From: Exilispira sp.
GTDB lineage: Bacteria; Spirochaetota; JAAYUW01
Direction: 5' to 3'
DNA: 33,756 nucleotides
Assembly: GCA_012517545.1 (NCBI GenBank)
Contig: JAAYUW010000136.1
Location: 1-33,756, forward strand
Shown here: piece after piece, positions 1 to 9,301 of the stretch
How positions within the stretch are numbered: position 1 is the first letter of the stretch
Layout: each line of letters starts with the position of its first letter
Made by a program: the position numbers and the translations under genes
The notes under the pieces: model-generated
The model's input: the letters and a program-made list of their open reading frames with translations, nothing else
What the model was told of the DNA's origin: nothing
Database searches by the model: none

Positions 1-238
1 ACAAAGAAAAATTGCAAAGAGCCTATTTTCGATATTCGCTTCTTTGTTTTGGTTAAGTGACAAAAAGAAAAAAGAAAAGCAAAAAAATAAACAATCCTAT
101 TTATCATTTATTTATATAAGGATTTATGCATTTCTTTTTTTAAAATAAGCATACAATTGCTGGATGAACAAGTATTTATATGCTATGCTATACATTTTTT
201 CCTTTAATGTTAAAAAGTGTGTATTAACCGGAAGTAAC
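1..238 (+). repeat. Dispersed intergenic repeat R, copy R1 (may extend left of the window)
   Basis: Aligns by eye with 13666-13899 along its length (acaaagaa.aatt..c...gagcctatttt..atattcgcttctt ... aaaataagcat.ca.ttgctggatgaacaagtatttat ... attaaccg.aagta). Confidence 0.85.
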
Positions 239-368
239 CAGATAAATAACTAAAAACTTTCAAATAAACTTCTGATTGTAGTATTGTCAAGTTTATTCCC
301 GGACTTTAGACTTTCAACTTTTGACTGTTGTATATCAAAATAAAATCAAATCAAGAAAATTTTTGCTC

Positions 369-399
369 TTGACATTTTTTTTCATTTTACGAATATAAA
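369..399 (+). promoter_or_regulatory. Putative sigma70-type promoter for the 426 gene/operon
   Basis: TTGACA at 369-374, TATAAA at 394-399; 19-nt spacer is long, so the -10 register is uncertain. Confidence 0.4.
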
Positions 400-425
400 T
401 TAAGTTATAAAAAAGGATTTTTTAT

Positions 426-1133
426 TTGGATTTTTATAAAAATAAGCGAATTATTATTATTTCCGGGCATTATGGAGTTGGCAAAAGTGAATTCGCTTCA
501 AATTTAGCTATTGCACTTTCTTCATTGGATAAAAAAGTTGCAGTTGTTGATCTTGATATTGTCAATCCCTATTTTACTACTCGAGGTATTACTGATTTTT
601 TAGGTAAATATAGTATAGAAGTTATAGGTCCCTCACGAGAAGCCACTCATGCAGATCTACCGGCTATTCCAAAAGAAGTTGCTGCTGCAATACTTGATGA
701 CAATATCAATCTTGTTATAGATCTTGGTGGAGATGCCGCAGGCTCTAAAGCACTTGGAAGGTATAATGAGATCCTTTCAAAAGTTGGTTACGATTTATTT
801 TACCTTGTGAATGTTAATCGACCTTTTTCAGAGAATCTCGATGGAGTTTTATCTTTTCTTAAAGATATAGAAAATGCTACAAGATTAAAAGTTTCAGGCA
901 TAGTTAATTCCACTCATCTTCTTTTTGAAACTTCTCTTGCTGATCTCAACAGGGGAGAAGAAGTATGCATAGAGGTTAGCAAAATACTTTCTATTCCATA
1001 TAGATATCTTGTATTACCAAGCTGGCTTTTAGAAGAGTATAATAAGTCAAATTTTAAGACTAAAGCGCAGGAAGTTTTTCCTCTTGATCTCACATTACGA
1101 CCAGTCTGGTTGGGGATGGATAATCTTGATTGA
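426..1133 (+). CDS. P-loop nucleotide-binding protein (CobQ/MinD-like ATPase) associated with oxidoreductase operon
   Basis: TTG start after aaaaagga; Walker A GHYGVGKS; 'VAVVDLDIVNPYFTTRG' and 'LVIDLGGDAAGSKALGRY' motifs of MinD/CobQ-like P-loop proteins. Confidence 0.75.
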   Translation: MDFYKNKRIIIISGHYGVGKSEFASNLAIALSSLDKKVAVVDLDIVNPYFTTRGITDFLGKYSIEVIGPSREATHADLPAIPKEVAAAILDDNINLVIDLGGDAAGSKALGRYNEILSKVGYDLFYLVNVNRPFSENLDGVLSFLKDIENATRLKVSGIVNSTHLLFETSLADLNRGEEVCIEVSKILSIPYRYLVLPSWLLEEYNKSNFKTKAQEVFPLDLTLRPVWLGMDNLD

Positions 1134-1259
1134 TTAAAATTATGATTTTTATCGAATTTTATTATTAAATATAAATTTCATTCTCCATTTTCATTTATTT
1201 AATATTAATACTATTCATAATGTGTTTAAAGATTTTATCAAAATAAAATGGAGGAATTC

Positions 1260-1478
1260 ATGCCAAAAGGAAAAGTTACATTTGCTACTGAATCCTGCAA
1301 GGGTTGCGAACTATGTACCACTGTATGCCCTGTAAAAATTGTTATTATGGATTTTACCAGAATGAATACAAAAGGGTACAATATTGCCACTGTAAAAGAT
1401 ATGGATAAGTGCAATGCATGCGGAAGCTGTGCTAAAATCTGTCCAGATTCAGTTATTACAGTTGAAAGGATAGATTAA
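1260..1478 (+). CDS. 4Fe-4S ferredoxin-like (delta) subunit of 2-oxoacid:ferredoxin oxidoreductase
   Basis: Two CxxCxxCxxxCP motifs (CKGCELCTTVCP, CNACGSCAKICP); the GGAGG at 1250-1254 favours ATG 1260 over the ORF-track start at 1248. Confidence 0.85.
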   Translation: MPKGKVTFATESCKGCELCTTVCPVKIVIMDFTRMNTKGYNIATVKDMDKCNACGSCAKICPDSVITVERID

Positions 1479-1647
1479 AGAAGTCTAAAACTATAGATAT
1501 TGATAAATGCAGTTATATCAATCTAATACTTCTAGTACCTACAAAAATAGAATTTACTATAAAGAAGTGTTTGCCTGGTAAATATTTTTTGATAGAACTG
1601 CAAAAAGTATTTCTAGTTTGATTAGTTTAAAATAAAAGAGGGATGTG

Positions 1648-2715
1648 ATGGGAAAGAAAATTTTAATGAAAGGAAACGAAGCTGTTGCTGAAGCAGCAAT
1701 AAGAGCAAATTGCAGATTCTTTTTTGGATATCCGATTACTCCTCAAAATGAAATTCCAGAATATATGTCTAGAGAATTACCAAAAAGGGGAGGAGTTTAC
1801 TTACAGGCTGAAGCAGAATTTGCTGCCATCAACATGATATACGGTGCAGCTGGTTCTGGTGCAAGAGTTATGACATCTTCTTCATCACCAGGAATATCAT
1901 TGATGGCTGAAGGAATCTCCTATATTATAGGAGCTCAACTTCCATGTGTTTTAGTAAATATGGTAAGAGGTGGTCCAGGACTTGGTAATATTGCCCCTGC
2001 TCAGTCAGACTACAATCAGGCAGTTAAAGGAACTACTCATGGCGATGTTCATCTTATAGTTCTAGCACCTTCCTCGATTCAAGAAGCTGTGGATCTCATG
2101 TATGATGCTTTTGATCTGGCTGATCTGTATAGGAACCCAGTTCTGGTTTTAGGTGATGGTATGATAGGTCAGATGATGGAACCTGTTGAATTTAAAGAGG
2201 CTACAAATAAGAAATTACCTCCCAAAACATGGGCAGCTACTGGTACAAGGAATTCTCCCGATGGTAAGAGAAGAATAATAAACTCGCTTTTTATGGAACC
2301 AGAAGATCTTGAAAGCTTAAATCTGGCACTACAGAAAAAATATAAAGAAGTTGTAGAGAAAGAAGTTAGATATGAGTTGTATAAGATGGACTCTAAACTT
2401 GATGTTATCTTTACAGCTTATGGTACAACTTCTCGAATAGTTAAATATGTTATAAAAAAACTGGAGGAGGAAGGGATCCATGCCGGTCTTATTCGACCTA
2501 TTACTCTATGGCCATTCCCACAGCAAATAATAGGCGAATATGCCAGCAATTCTTCGGCTAAAGCATTTGTATCTGTAGAAATGTCAAGTGGTCAGATGGT
2601 TGAAGATGTAAGGCTTTCTGTTAATGGTAAAAAGCCAGTGTATTTTTATGGAAGAACTGGTGGAATTGTTCCAGAGCCTAAAGAAATAATTTCTTATGTA
2701 AAATCTATATTATAA
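1648..2715 (+). CDS. vorB: 2-oxoacid:ferredoxin oxidoreductase alpha subunit (VorB/KorA type)
   Basis: 'LMKGNEAVAEAAIRANCRFFFGYPITPQNEIPEYMSRELP...QAEAEFAAINMIYGAAGSGARVMTSSSSPGISLMAEG' is VorB/KorA-like; ATG 1648 preferred to GTG 1645. Confidence 0.88.
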   Translation: MGKKILMKGNEAVAEAAIRANCRFFFGYPITPQNEIPEYMSRELPKRGGVYLQAEAEFAAINMIYGAAGSGARVMTSSSSPGISLMAEGISYIIGAQLPCVLVNMVRGGPGLGNIAPAQSDYNQAVKGTTHGDVHLIVLAPSSIQEAVDLMYDAFDLADLYRNPVLVLGDGMIGQMMEPVEFKEATNKKLPPKTWAATGTRNSPDGKRRIINSLFMEPEDLESLNLALQKKYKEVVEKEVRYELYKMDSKLDVIFTAYGTTSRIVKYVIKKLEEEGIHAGLIRPITLWPFPQQIIGEYASNSSAKAFVSVEMSSGQMVEDVRLSVNGKKPVYFYGRTGGIVPEPKEIISYVKSIL

Positions 2716-2824
2716 GATTTTCGAAAGAGTTAAGAGTATAATATTTTAGCATCCAATTAATAATTTCTTAAATCGCTTTTATCAGGATGCTTTTGGTTTA
2801 AAAGAAAATTAAAAAGGAAAAATA

Positions 2825-3583
2825 ATGGGAAAGATAGTATATGAAAAATCTAAAGGATTAACCGATACTCCTCTTCATTATTGTCCTGGTTGCTTGCATG
2901 GAGTCGTTCACAAATTGATTGCTGAATGTTTGGTTGAGCTTGATATACTGGATAAAACCATTGGAGTTGCTCCAGTTGGTTGTGCAGTATTTTCTTATAG
3001 ATATTTTAACTGTGATATGCATGAAGCTGCTCATGGAAGAGCTCCCGCTGTCGCTACTGGTATAAAAAGAGCGCTACCCGATTCTGTGGTATTTACCTAT
3101 CAAGGAGATGGAGATCTTGCTTCAATTGGAACTGGAGATATTGTCCATGTAGCACATCGTGGAGAGAAGATAACTACGATTTTTATAAATAATGCAATAT
3201 ATGGTATGACCGGTGGGCAGATGGCTCCAACAACATTACCAGGACAGAAAACTACTACTTCACCTTATGGAAGAGATCCAGCACATTGTGGAATGCCATA
3301 TCGTGTCTCTGAAATGCTTGCGACTATCCCTTCCGCTGCATATATTACCAGAGTCTCAGTATACGACATTCCTCATATAGTAAGAGCAAAAGCTGCCATC
3401 AAAAAAGCTTTTCAAATGCAAATAGAAGGGAAAGGATTTTCTCTTGTTGAGGTTCTTTCGACATGTCCTACAAACTGGGGTCTGACTCCTATAGAGTCAA
3501 TTTCCTGGTTGAAAGAAAATATGGAACCGTATTATCCATTAGGCGTTTACAAAGATGTATCAGCAAGCGAGGGAGGAAACTAA
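2825..3583 (+). CDS. 2-oxoacid:ferredoxin oxidoreductase beta (thiamine diphosphate-binding) subunit
   Basis: 'CPGCLHGVVHKLIAE', 'HGRAPAVATGIKRALPDSVVFTYQGDGDLASIGTGDIVHVAHRGEKITTIFINNAIYGMTGGQMAPTT': TPP-binding beta subunit motifs. Confidence 0.9.
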   Translation: MGKIVYEKSKGLTDTPLHYCPGCLHGVVHKLIAECLVELDILDKTIGVAPVGCAVFSYRYFNCDMHEAAHGRAPAVATGIKRALPDSVVFTYQGDGDLASIGTGDIVHVAHRGEKITTIFINNAIYGMTGGQMAPTTLPGQKTTTSPYGRDPAHCGMPYRVSEMLATIPSAAYITRVSVYDIPHIVRAKAAIKKAFQMQIEGKGFSLVEVLSTCPTNWGLTPIESISWLKENMEPYYPLGVYKDVSASEGGN

Positions 3584-4134
3584 TGCACGAAGAAATTATA
3601 ATCTCTGGTTTTGGTGGACAGGGAGTTATGCTTCTGGGGAAGTTTTTATCTGAAGCGGCTATGGAAGAGAATAAACAGGTGTCCTGGCTTCCTTCTTATG
3701 GTCCTGAAATGCGAGGTGGAACGGCAAACTGTCATGTTATAATCTCAGATGAACCTATAGCGTCTCCAGTAATAGTTGAAAGTACTATGCTTGTAGCGAT
3801 GAACAGACCTTCACTTGAAAAATTTCAGAAAACTATAAAAAAAGGTGGTGCTCTATTTATAAATTCTTCAATAATCGATATTGATACTGATAGATCAGAT
3901 GTAATTGTCTACAAAATTCCTGTAAACGATATTGCTAGCAAAATAGGATCTCAAAAGATTATAAATATGGTTATGTGTGGAGCTATGATTCAAGCTAAAA
4001 AATTAGTCAGTATCGATACTATGATCAATGTGTTTAAGGAAAATCTTACTGGAAGCAAGGAAAAATTTATTGACCTTAATATTGCTGCTCTTAAAGAAGG
4101 AATGAAATATTTTTCTGAAAATTATAAATCTTAG
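3583..4134 (+). CDS. 2-oxoacid:ferredoxin oxidoreductase gamma subunit
   Basis: TAATG overlap with the upstream stop and GGAGG upstream; 'MHEEIIISGFGGQGVMLLGKFLSEAA...VSWLPSYGPEMRGGTANCHVIISDEPIASP' typical of the gamma domain; the ORF-track start 3463 is an N-terminal over-extension. Confidence 0.9.
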   Translation: MHEEIIISGFGGQGVMLLGKFLSEAAMEENKQVSWLPSYGPEMRGGTANCHVIISDEPIASPVIVESTMLVAMNRPSLEKFQKTIKKGGALFINSSIIDIDTDRSDVIVYKIPVNDIASKIGSQKIINMVMCGAMIQAKKLVSIDTMINVFKENLTGSKEKFIDLNIAALKEGMKYFSENYKS

Positions 4135-4237
4135 CTAATTAAAAGAAATTCATCCTTAAAATTATTTTTTTCGCTTTTCACAAATAGATAAAAAGATTAT
4201 GAATCTATTTTATTTCTTTTCACATATTTATTTTATG

Positions 4238-4269
4238 GGGGATAGCTATATTGCTATCTCCATTTTTTT
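4238..4269 (+). terminator. Rho-independent terminator of the oxidoreductase operon
   Basis: GGGGATAGC-tatatt-GCTATCTCC hairpin (one G.U pair) then attttttt. Confidence 0.8.
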
Positions 4270-4471
4270 AAAATAATATGATTTTTTTATAGATCTTCTT
4301 TTAAATTATCATTTGAAAATTCATTAATCAAAAATTCATTTCAATTTAATATTATAGTAAAGTTAACATCTATAAAAATTGGATACCTCAGCATTTTTAT
4401 TTAAATGCATTTTTCTTTCATTCAAAGTGGATAGAAAAAATAAAGAAAATCATAAAAATTTATTTAATTAG

Positions 4472-4500
4472 TTGACAAAATGAAATGATTGTGTTATTAA
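4472..4500 (+). promoter_or_regulatory. Strong sigma70-like promoter for epimerase gene
   Basis: TTGACA (4472-4477), 17-nt spacer, TATTAA (4495-4500). Confidence 0.75.
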
Positions 4501-4507
4501 ATTAATA

Positions 4508-4523
4508 GTGAGTGAGTGCTCAC
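4508..4523. promoter_or_regulatory. Candidate TetR-family operator
   Basis: GTGAGTGAGTGCTCAC containing the dyad GTGAG-TG-CTCAC, immediately downstream of the -10. Confidence 0.55.
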
Positions 4524-4700
4524 ATTGTTTCTTATTAATGTTTATATTACAGTTTTTTTTATTAATATTTCTTATTTTAGAATATTAATATTAATACACT
4601 ATCATGCATCTTTAGATAGTAAATATTTGTATTTATATATTTGTACAAAAGTAGAGATTTTTGAATTTTATTAAAAAAAATATACGAAGGGAGAGCAAAT

Positions 4701-5747
4701 ATGGTATTGGTAACAGGTGGAGCTGGATTTCTTGGAAGTGTTCTTGTAAAGAAACTTATTGAGTTAAACAAAAAGGTTAGAATTCTTGCATTAAAAAACG
4801 AGGATCTTTCATCTTTAAAAGATTACGATCTGGAGGTTGTTTATGGAGATGTTAGAGATGAAAAACTTATATATGAAATAATGGATGGAGTTGATGAAGT
4901 ATATCATCTTGCAAGTATGATTTCTATAACTTCAAATAAACCAGATGTCTTATATGATATAAATGTTAATGGTGTTGTTAATGTTGCTAAAAATGCATTG
5001 AAAAGAAATGTAAAATCGATGGTCTATGTTTCTTCTATTCATTCTTTTGCTGATCTAATAAATGGATTTGTTATCGATGAAACTATACCTATATCACCTA
5101 TCAATGCAATTGGGACTTATGGGAAGACAAAAGCTATTGCTACTTTAAAGATCAAAGAATATGTTGAGAAAGGTCTGAATTGCAAGATAGTTTGTCCCTC
5201 AGGAATAATTGGTCCTTTCGATTACCGACCATCGCGTATGGGAAAGCTTATACTTGATTATTTAAAAGGTAAAGTTTGGTATACTCTAAATGGAGGATAC
5301 AATTTTGTAGATGTTAGAGATGTAGCTGAAGGTTGTATCCTTGCTTCACAATATGGAAAAAAAGGTGAAATCTATCTACTTACTGGTGAATATCTTTCAT
5401 TTGATGAACTTTACAAACAGATAAGTTTGAAAATAAAAAAAGAAAAAAAACTTATACGTATTCCAGATTTTATATTATCTATTGTTGCATATATTGAAGA
5501 TATTTTTGTTAATAGACGTGGTAGAGAGCCTCTCGTAACTGCTGAATCACTTACTATTATAAAAAGTAATGCGAAAGCAAGCTGCAAAAAAGCTACTGAT
5601 GAACTTGGTTATAGCTATAGACCTATAGATCAAACGTTAAATGACACGGTCGATTGGTTTTTATTTTACTTTAAAGATGAAATCAATAGATCAAAAAAGT
5701 TATCATCCAGGAAGCACACCAAAACTTTACAGATAAGTAATAGGTAA
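4701..5747 (+). CDS. NAD-dependent epimerase/dehydratase (extended SDR)
   Basis: N-terminal VTGGAGFLGSVLVKKL Rossmann motif, 'VYHLAS', YGKTK catalytic motif; RBS gaaggga. Confidence 0.85.
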   Translation: MVLVTGGAGFLGSVLVKKLIELNKKVRILALKNEDLSSLKDYDLEVVYGDVRDEKLIYEIMDGVDEVYHLASMISITSNKPDVLYDINVNGVVNVAKNALKRNVKSMVYVSSIHSFADLINGFVIDETIPISPINAIGTYGKTKAIATLKIKEYVEKGLNCKIVCPSGIIGPFDYRPSRMGKLILDYLKGKVWYTLNGGYNFVDVRDVAEGCILASQYGKKGEIYLLTGEYLSFDELYKQISLKIKKEKKLIRIPDFILSIVAYIEDIFVNRRGREPLVTAESLTIIKSNAKASCKKATDELGYSYRPIDQTLNDTVDWFLFYFKDEINRSKKLSSRKHTKTLQISNR

Positions 5748-5786
5748 AGCCTTTTATTTTTTTGTAAAAAAGGTATCATCTTCTTG

Positions 5787-7274
5787 ATGAAATCAATAAT
5801 AGTAACAATTCAAGAAAATAGATATTCATTTTCTCCATTAATAACTATATCCGAGTTTTTTAATGTTGATGTAGATATCTTGTTTTTGAAGGATATTTCG
5901 CAGGATCTAGATGATTCGCAATATTTAGAAAATATCAAACAGCAGATTTTGAAAAGTCGATTAAAAGTTGATAACGAAGAACTAAATATCTTTTTTTTCT
6001 CTATACATGGATGGTTCAGACGATTTTTTTTATCCACTGTATATATTTTAAAAAAATACTTTCCAGATTCGTTATTTATAGCTGGTGGACCTGATGTCGT
6101 CGGTGCTCCAGATCTTTATTTTAAATATTTTGATATTTTATCCATACAGGAAGGGGAATTATTTTTAATAGATCTTTTTGAATTGTTACAAATAATTGAA
6201 AAAAGAATGATAGATGATCTTATTATCTCAGATATAGCATTCAGCTATTCACAATTTTCCAGAATAAACTTTAAGACTATAAATTCACCAGACAAATTTT
6301 TTTCTGAAAAACAAACAAAAAATCTGTATGTAATACCAGCTTCTTTGTTAAGATCAAAGAAATTTCTTATAGATTACTATATCAAAAATAGTGAGGAATT
6401 ATCTCTCACTGAAAGTTTACTTGAAATTATTAACTGCAAGATCAATCAAATCGACGATTATAAAGATATATTTAAATTTTTCCCACTATTTCCAATAAGA
6501 AATAATTTTTACCATCCTCTTGAAATAGTTAGAGGATGTCCACAAGCCTGTAAATATTGCCAGGTTGGTTATTTTTTTGGTAAAATCCCACGCTGCAAAG
6601 ATCTGGATATACTTAAAATTTTTATTTTCTACCAGCTTAAAAATAATAAGAAACATATAAGATTTATTTCTCCTAACCTTGCTTTGTATTTTGAAAAAAG
6701 CTCAATATCTGAGAAGATTGACCAATGGATCCAGCTTATTGAGGATGTTCAAGCTTACTCATATAGGTTTCAAATAAAGCCAGAAATATATCTTGGTTCC
6801 TTTCCATCTGAGCTTTCACTTAGTTATTTGAACTCTGAATTCCTTGATTTTATAGCTAAGTATAGTGCTTCAAAGATTTTAACTATAGGTGTTCAGACTG
6901 TTTCAAAAGAATTGCAGAACTTTATTGGCAGATACGATCCTCTGGGAATCCTCGATGAAGCTATTGATTTTTCAGTCAAAAAATCTCTCATCCCAATAAT
7001 TGATATTATTTTTGGGTTGCCTTATGAAACTGATAGCCATAGAGATATTACACTTTCATTTTTAGAAAAAAAATTGAATGATAATGTTACAGCAAATATA
7101 CACTATTTTCTTCCAATAGCGGGAACACCTTTTGAGGATTTTGAACCTTCGCCTATAGGTAAAAATGATCTTAAAAGGATCTTAAATCTCCAGGCGAAAG
7201 GTTTTGCCAGAGGAAATTTTTTAAAACAAATGTCAGATTATAGAACAAGACTCAAGATTCCGGATAATTTGTGA
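5787..7274 (+). CDS. Radical SAM protein with N-terminal B12-binding-like domain
   Basis: 'EIVRGCPQACKYCQVGYFFG' CxxxCxxC motif; upstream 'LFIAGGPDVVGAPDLYFKYFDILSIQEGE' resembles B12-binding radical SAM proteins (possibly MJ1487-like). Confidence 0.75.
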   Translation: MKSIIVTIQENRYSFSPLITISEFFNVDVDILFLKDISQDLDDSQYLENIKQQILKSRLKVDNEELNIFFFSIHGWFRRFFLSTVYILKKYFPDSLFIAGGPDVVGAPDLYFKYFDILSIQEGELFLIDLFELLQIIEKRMIDDLIISDIAFSYSQFSRINFKTINSPDKFFSEKQTKNLYVIPASLLRSKKFLIDYYIKNSEELSLTESLLEIINCKINQIDDYKDIFKFFPLFPIRNNFYHPLEIVRGCPQACKYCQVGYFFGKIPRCKDLDILKIFIFYQLKNNKKHIRFISPNLALYFEKSSISEKIDQWIQLIEDVQAYSYRFQIKPEIYLGSFPSELSLSYLNSEFLDFIAKYSASKILTIGVQTVSKELQNFIGRYDPLGILDEAIDFSVKKSLIPIIDIIFGLPYETDSHRDITLSFLEKKLNDNVTANIHYFLPIAGTPFEDFEPSPIGKNDLKRILNLQAKGFARGNFLKQMSDYRTRLKIPDNL

Positions 7275-7360
7275 ATCTTTTAAATTAGTTGTTTTTTTTA
7301 AAAAGGTTGAAAGTTGTTTTTCAAATTTACAAAATTTGAAAACTATGTAATATATACGAG

Positions 7361-9166
7361 ATGGAAAATATAAGAAATTTTTGTATTATTGCGCATATTG
7401 ATCATGGCAAATCAACTCTTGCAGATAGATTAATTGAAGAGTGCGGCTTATTACCTAAAGAGGAGAAGGATAAACATAATCAACTTTTGGATACTTTAGA
7501 AATAGAGAGAGAAAGAGGAATAACGATCAAGTCTCAATCTGTTAGACTTGAATACAAATATAAAGATAAATCATACATTCTAAATCTTATAGATACTCCC
7601 GGACATGTTGATTTTTCATACGAAGTTTCAAGAGCATTAGCTGCTTGTGAAGGAGCTCTTCTGGTTGTTGACGCTACTCAAGGTGTAGAAGCTCAGACTT
7701 TGACAAATTTTCATCTTGCATTTGACTCAGACCTTGAAATTATTCCGGTTATCAATAAAATTGATCTTATAAATGCTGAAGTTGAAAAGGTAAGCAAAGA
7801 ACTTGAAGATGAACTGGGATTTATTCCAGAAGATATTGTAAGTGTATCTGCCAAAAAAGGAATAAATATTGATAAGCTTTTAGCGGCAATTATAAAGATA
7901 ATTCCTCCTCCAATGGGAGATGAATATAAACCATTAAGAGCTTTAGTTTTTGATGCCATTTATAATAATTATAAAGGTGTAGTAGTACATATAAGGCTTT
8001 TTGACGGTTCGATTAAGCCCGGAGATGAAATTATATTTTATAGTAAAGGCAAACCTTTTATAGTAGAAGAAGTGGGCTATCTCAAGCTAAAATATACTCC
8101 TACAGATAAGCTTGTAGCAGGTGAAGTTGGATACTTTACTGCTACAATAAAGAATATTGAAGATGCAAGGATAGGAGACACAGTAACTTATTCGGTAAAT
8201 CCATGCAGCGATCCGCTACCTGGCTATAAAGATGTGAAGCAATATGTTTTTTCATCTATATATCCTTTAGATTCTACTCAATTTGAAAATCTTGCAGATA
8301 GCCTGGAAAAATTAAAGCTTACAGACCCTGCATTGACTTATGAAAAAGACAGTTCTGCTGCTCTTGGATTTGGTTTTAGATGTGGATTTTTAGGCATGCT
8401 TCATCTTGAAGTTATAGAGGAAAGGCTGGAAAAGGAGTTTGGAATTGATATAATACTCACAGCGCCATCGGTTAAATACAGGATAAAGATTACCGGGCAA
8501 AAAGATATTATTGAAATAGATAAAGCAGCAGATTTTCCTGATCCTTCGATTATTGAAAATAGTTATGAACCTTATATTATTTCTGAGATCATAACTCCAG
8601 AAGAATTTGTTGGAAATTGCATAAAACTCTGTGAGGATTCAAGAGGGACACAGATTGGTCTTGAATATCTTGGTTCAAAACGTATTCTTCTCAAATATGA
8701 TATGCCAATGGCTGAAATTCTTTTTGATTTTTACAATAAGTTAAAATCTACTTCAAAAGGTTATGCTAGTTTGGATTATGATTTTAATGATTATAAACCG
8801 GCTAAATTGGCTAGACTGGATATTTTAGTTGCAAAAGAAAAAATTGATGCATTTTCCATGATCGTTTTTGAGCCAAATGCGCAGAAAATAGGTCGTGAAA
8901 TAGTAGAAAAGTTAAAAGATATTATACCAAGACAGCAGTTCGTTGTAGCCCTTCAGGCAGCCATAGGTGCAAAAGTTGTAGCTCGAGAAACGATATCACC
9001 ATATAGAAAAGATGTACTGGCAAAATGTTATGGTGGTGATATAACAAGAAAAAGAAAACTCCTTGAAAAACAAAAAGAAGGCAAAAAGAGAATGAAGCGC
9101 TTTGGTCATATTGATATTCCTCAAGATGCTTTTATTCGAGTACTTAAAGCTGATGATAATGACTGA
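7361..9166 (+). CDS. lepA: Elongation factor 4 (LepA)
   Basis: 'MENIRNFCIIAHIDHGKSTLADRLIEECG', 'DTLEIERERGITIKSQSVRL', 'DTPGHVDFSYEVSRALAACEGALLVVDATQGVEAQT', 'FGFRCGFLGMLHLEVIEERLEKEFGIDIILTAPSV'; ~600 aa. Confidence 0.97.
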   Translation: MENIRNFCIIAHIDHGKSTLADRLIEECGLLPKEEKDKHNQLLDTLEIERERGITIKSQSVRLEYKYKDKSYILNLIDTPGHVDFSYEVSRALAACEGALLVVDATQGVEAQTLTNFHLAFDSDLEIIPVINKIDLINAEVEKVSKELEDELGFIPEDIVSVSAKKGINIDKLLAAIIKIIPPPMGDEYKPLRALVFDAIYNNYKGVVVHIRLFDGSIKPGDEIIFYSKGKPFIVEEVGYLKLKYTPTDKLVAGEVGYFTATIKNIEDARIGDTVTYSVNPCSDPLPGYKDVKQYVFSSIYPLDSTQFENLADSLEKLKLTDPALTYEKDSSAALGFGFRCGFLGMLHLEVIEERLEKEFGIDIILTAPSVKYRIKITGQKDIIEIDKAADFPDPSIIENSYEPYIISEIITPEEFVGNCIKLCEDSRGTQIGLEYLGSKRILLKYDMPMAEILFDFYNKLKSTSKGYASLDYDFNDYKPAKLARLDILVAKEKIDAFSMIVFEPNAQKIGREIVEKLKDIIPRQQFVVALQAAIGAKVVARETISPYRKDVLAKCYGGDITRKRKLLEKQKEGKKRMKRFGHIDIPQDAFIRVLKADDND

Positions 9167-9201
9167 CCTATAAATTTAAAAAAAATAAAACTTTTATTTT
9201 C

Positions 9202-9230
9202 TTGATCGTCTGGTTTTTGTATATTATAAT
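9202..9230 (+). promoter_or_regulatory. Strong sigma70-like promoter for pgk
   Basis: TTGATC (9202-9207), 17-nt spacer, TATAAT (9225-9230). Confidence 0.72.
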
Positions 9231-9301
9231 TGTAGATGAATGCATGATTAAATAAAATAATATTAATAAAATAACGATTCTTCGTAAAATGTGGAGGATA
9301 T

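Noticed and set aside
2748-2791. AGCATCC ... GGATGCT inverted repeat between oxidoreductase alpha and beta genes
   Set aside because: Only 7 bp with a ~30-nt loop inside an operon; too weak to call a terminator or attenuator.
4577-4771. 64-aa minus-strand ORF overlapping the epimerase start
   Set aside because: Overlaps promoter/leader and start of a strongly supported gene; no homology-like features.
7711-7959. Small antisense ORFs inside conserved genes (e.g. 5810-6037, 7711-7959, 10628-10873, 12334-12666, 18085-18309, 19426-19851, 30043-30336, 32798-33204)
   Set aside because: All lie opposite or out of frame with strongly supported genes and have low-complexity, Ser/Ile/Phe-rich products typical of shadow ORFs.
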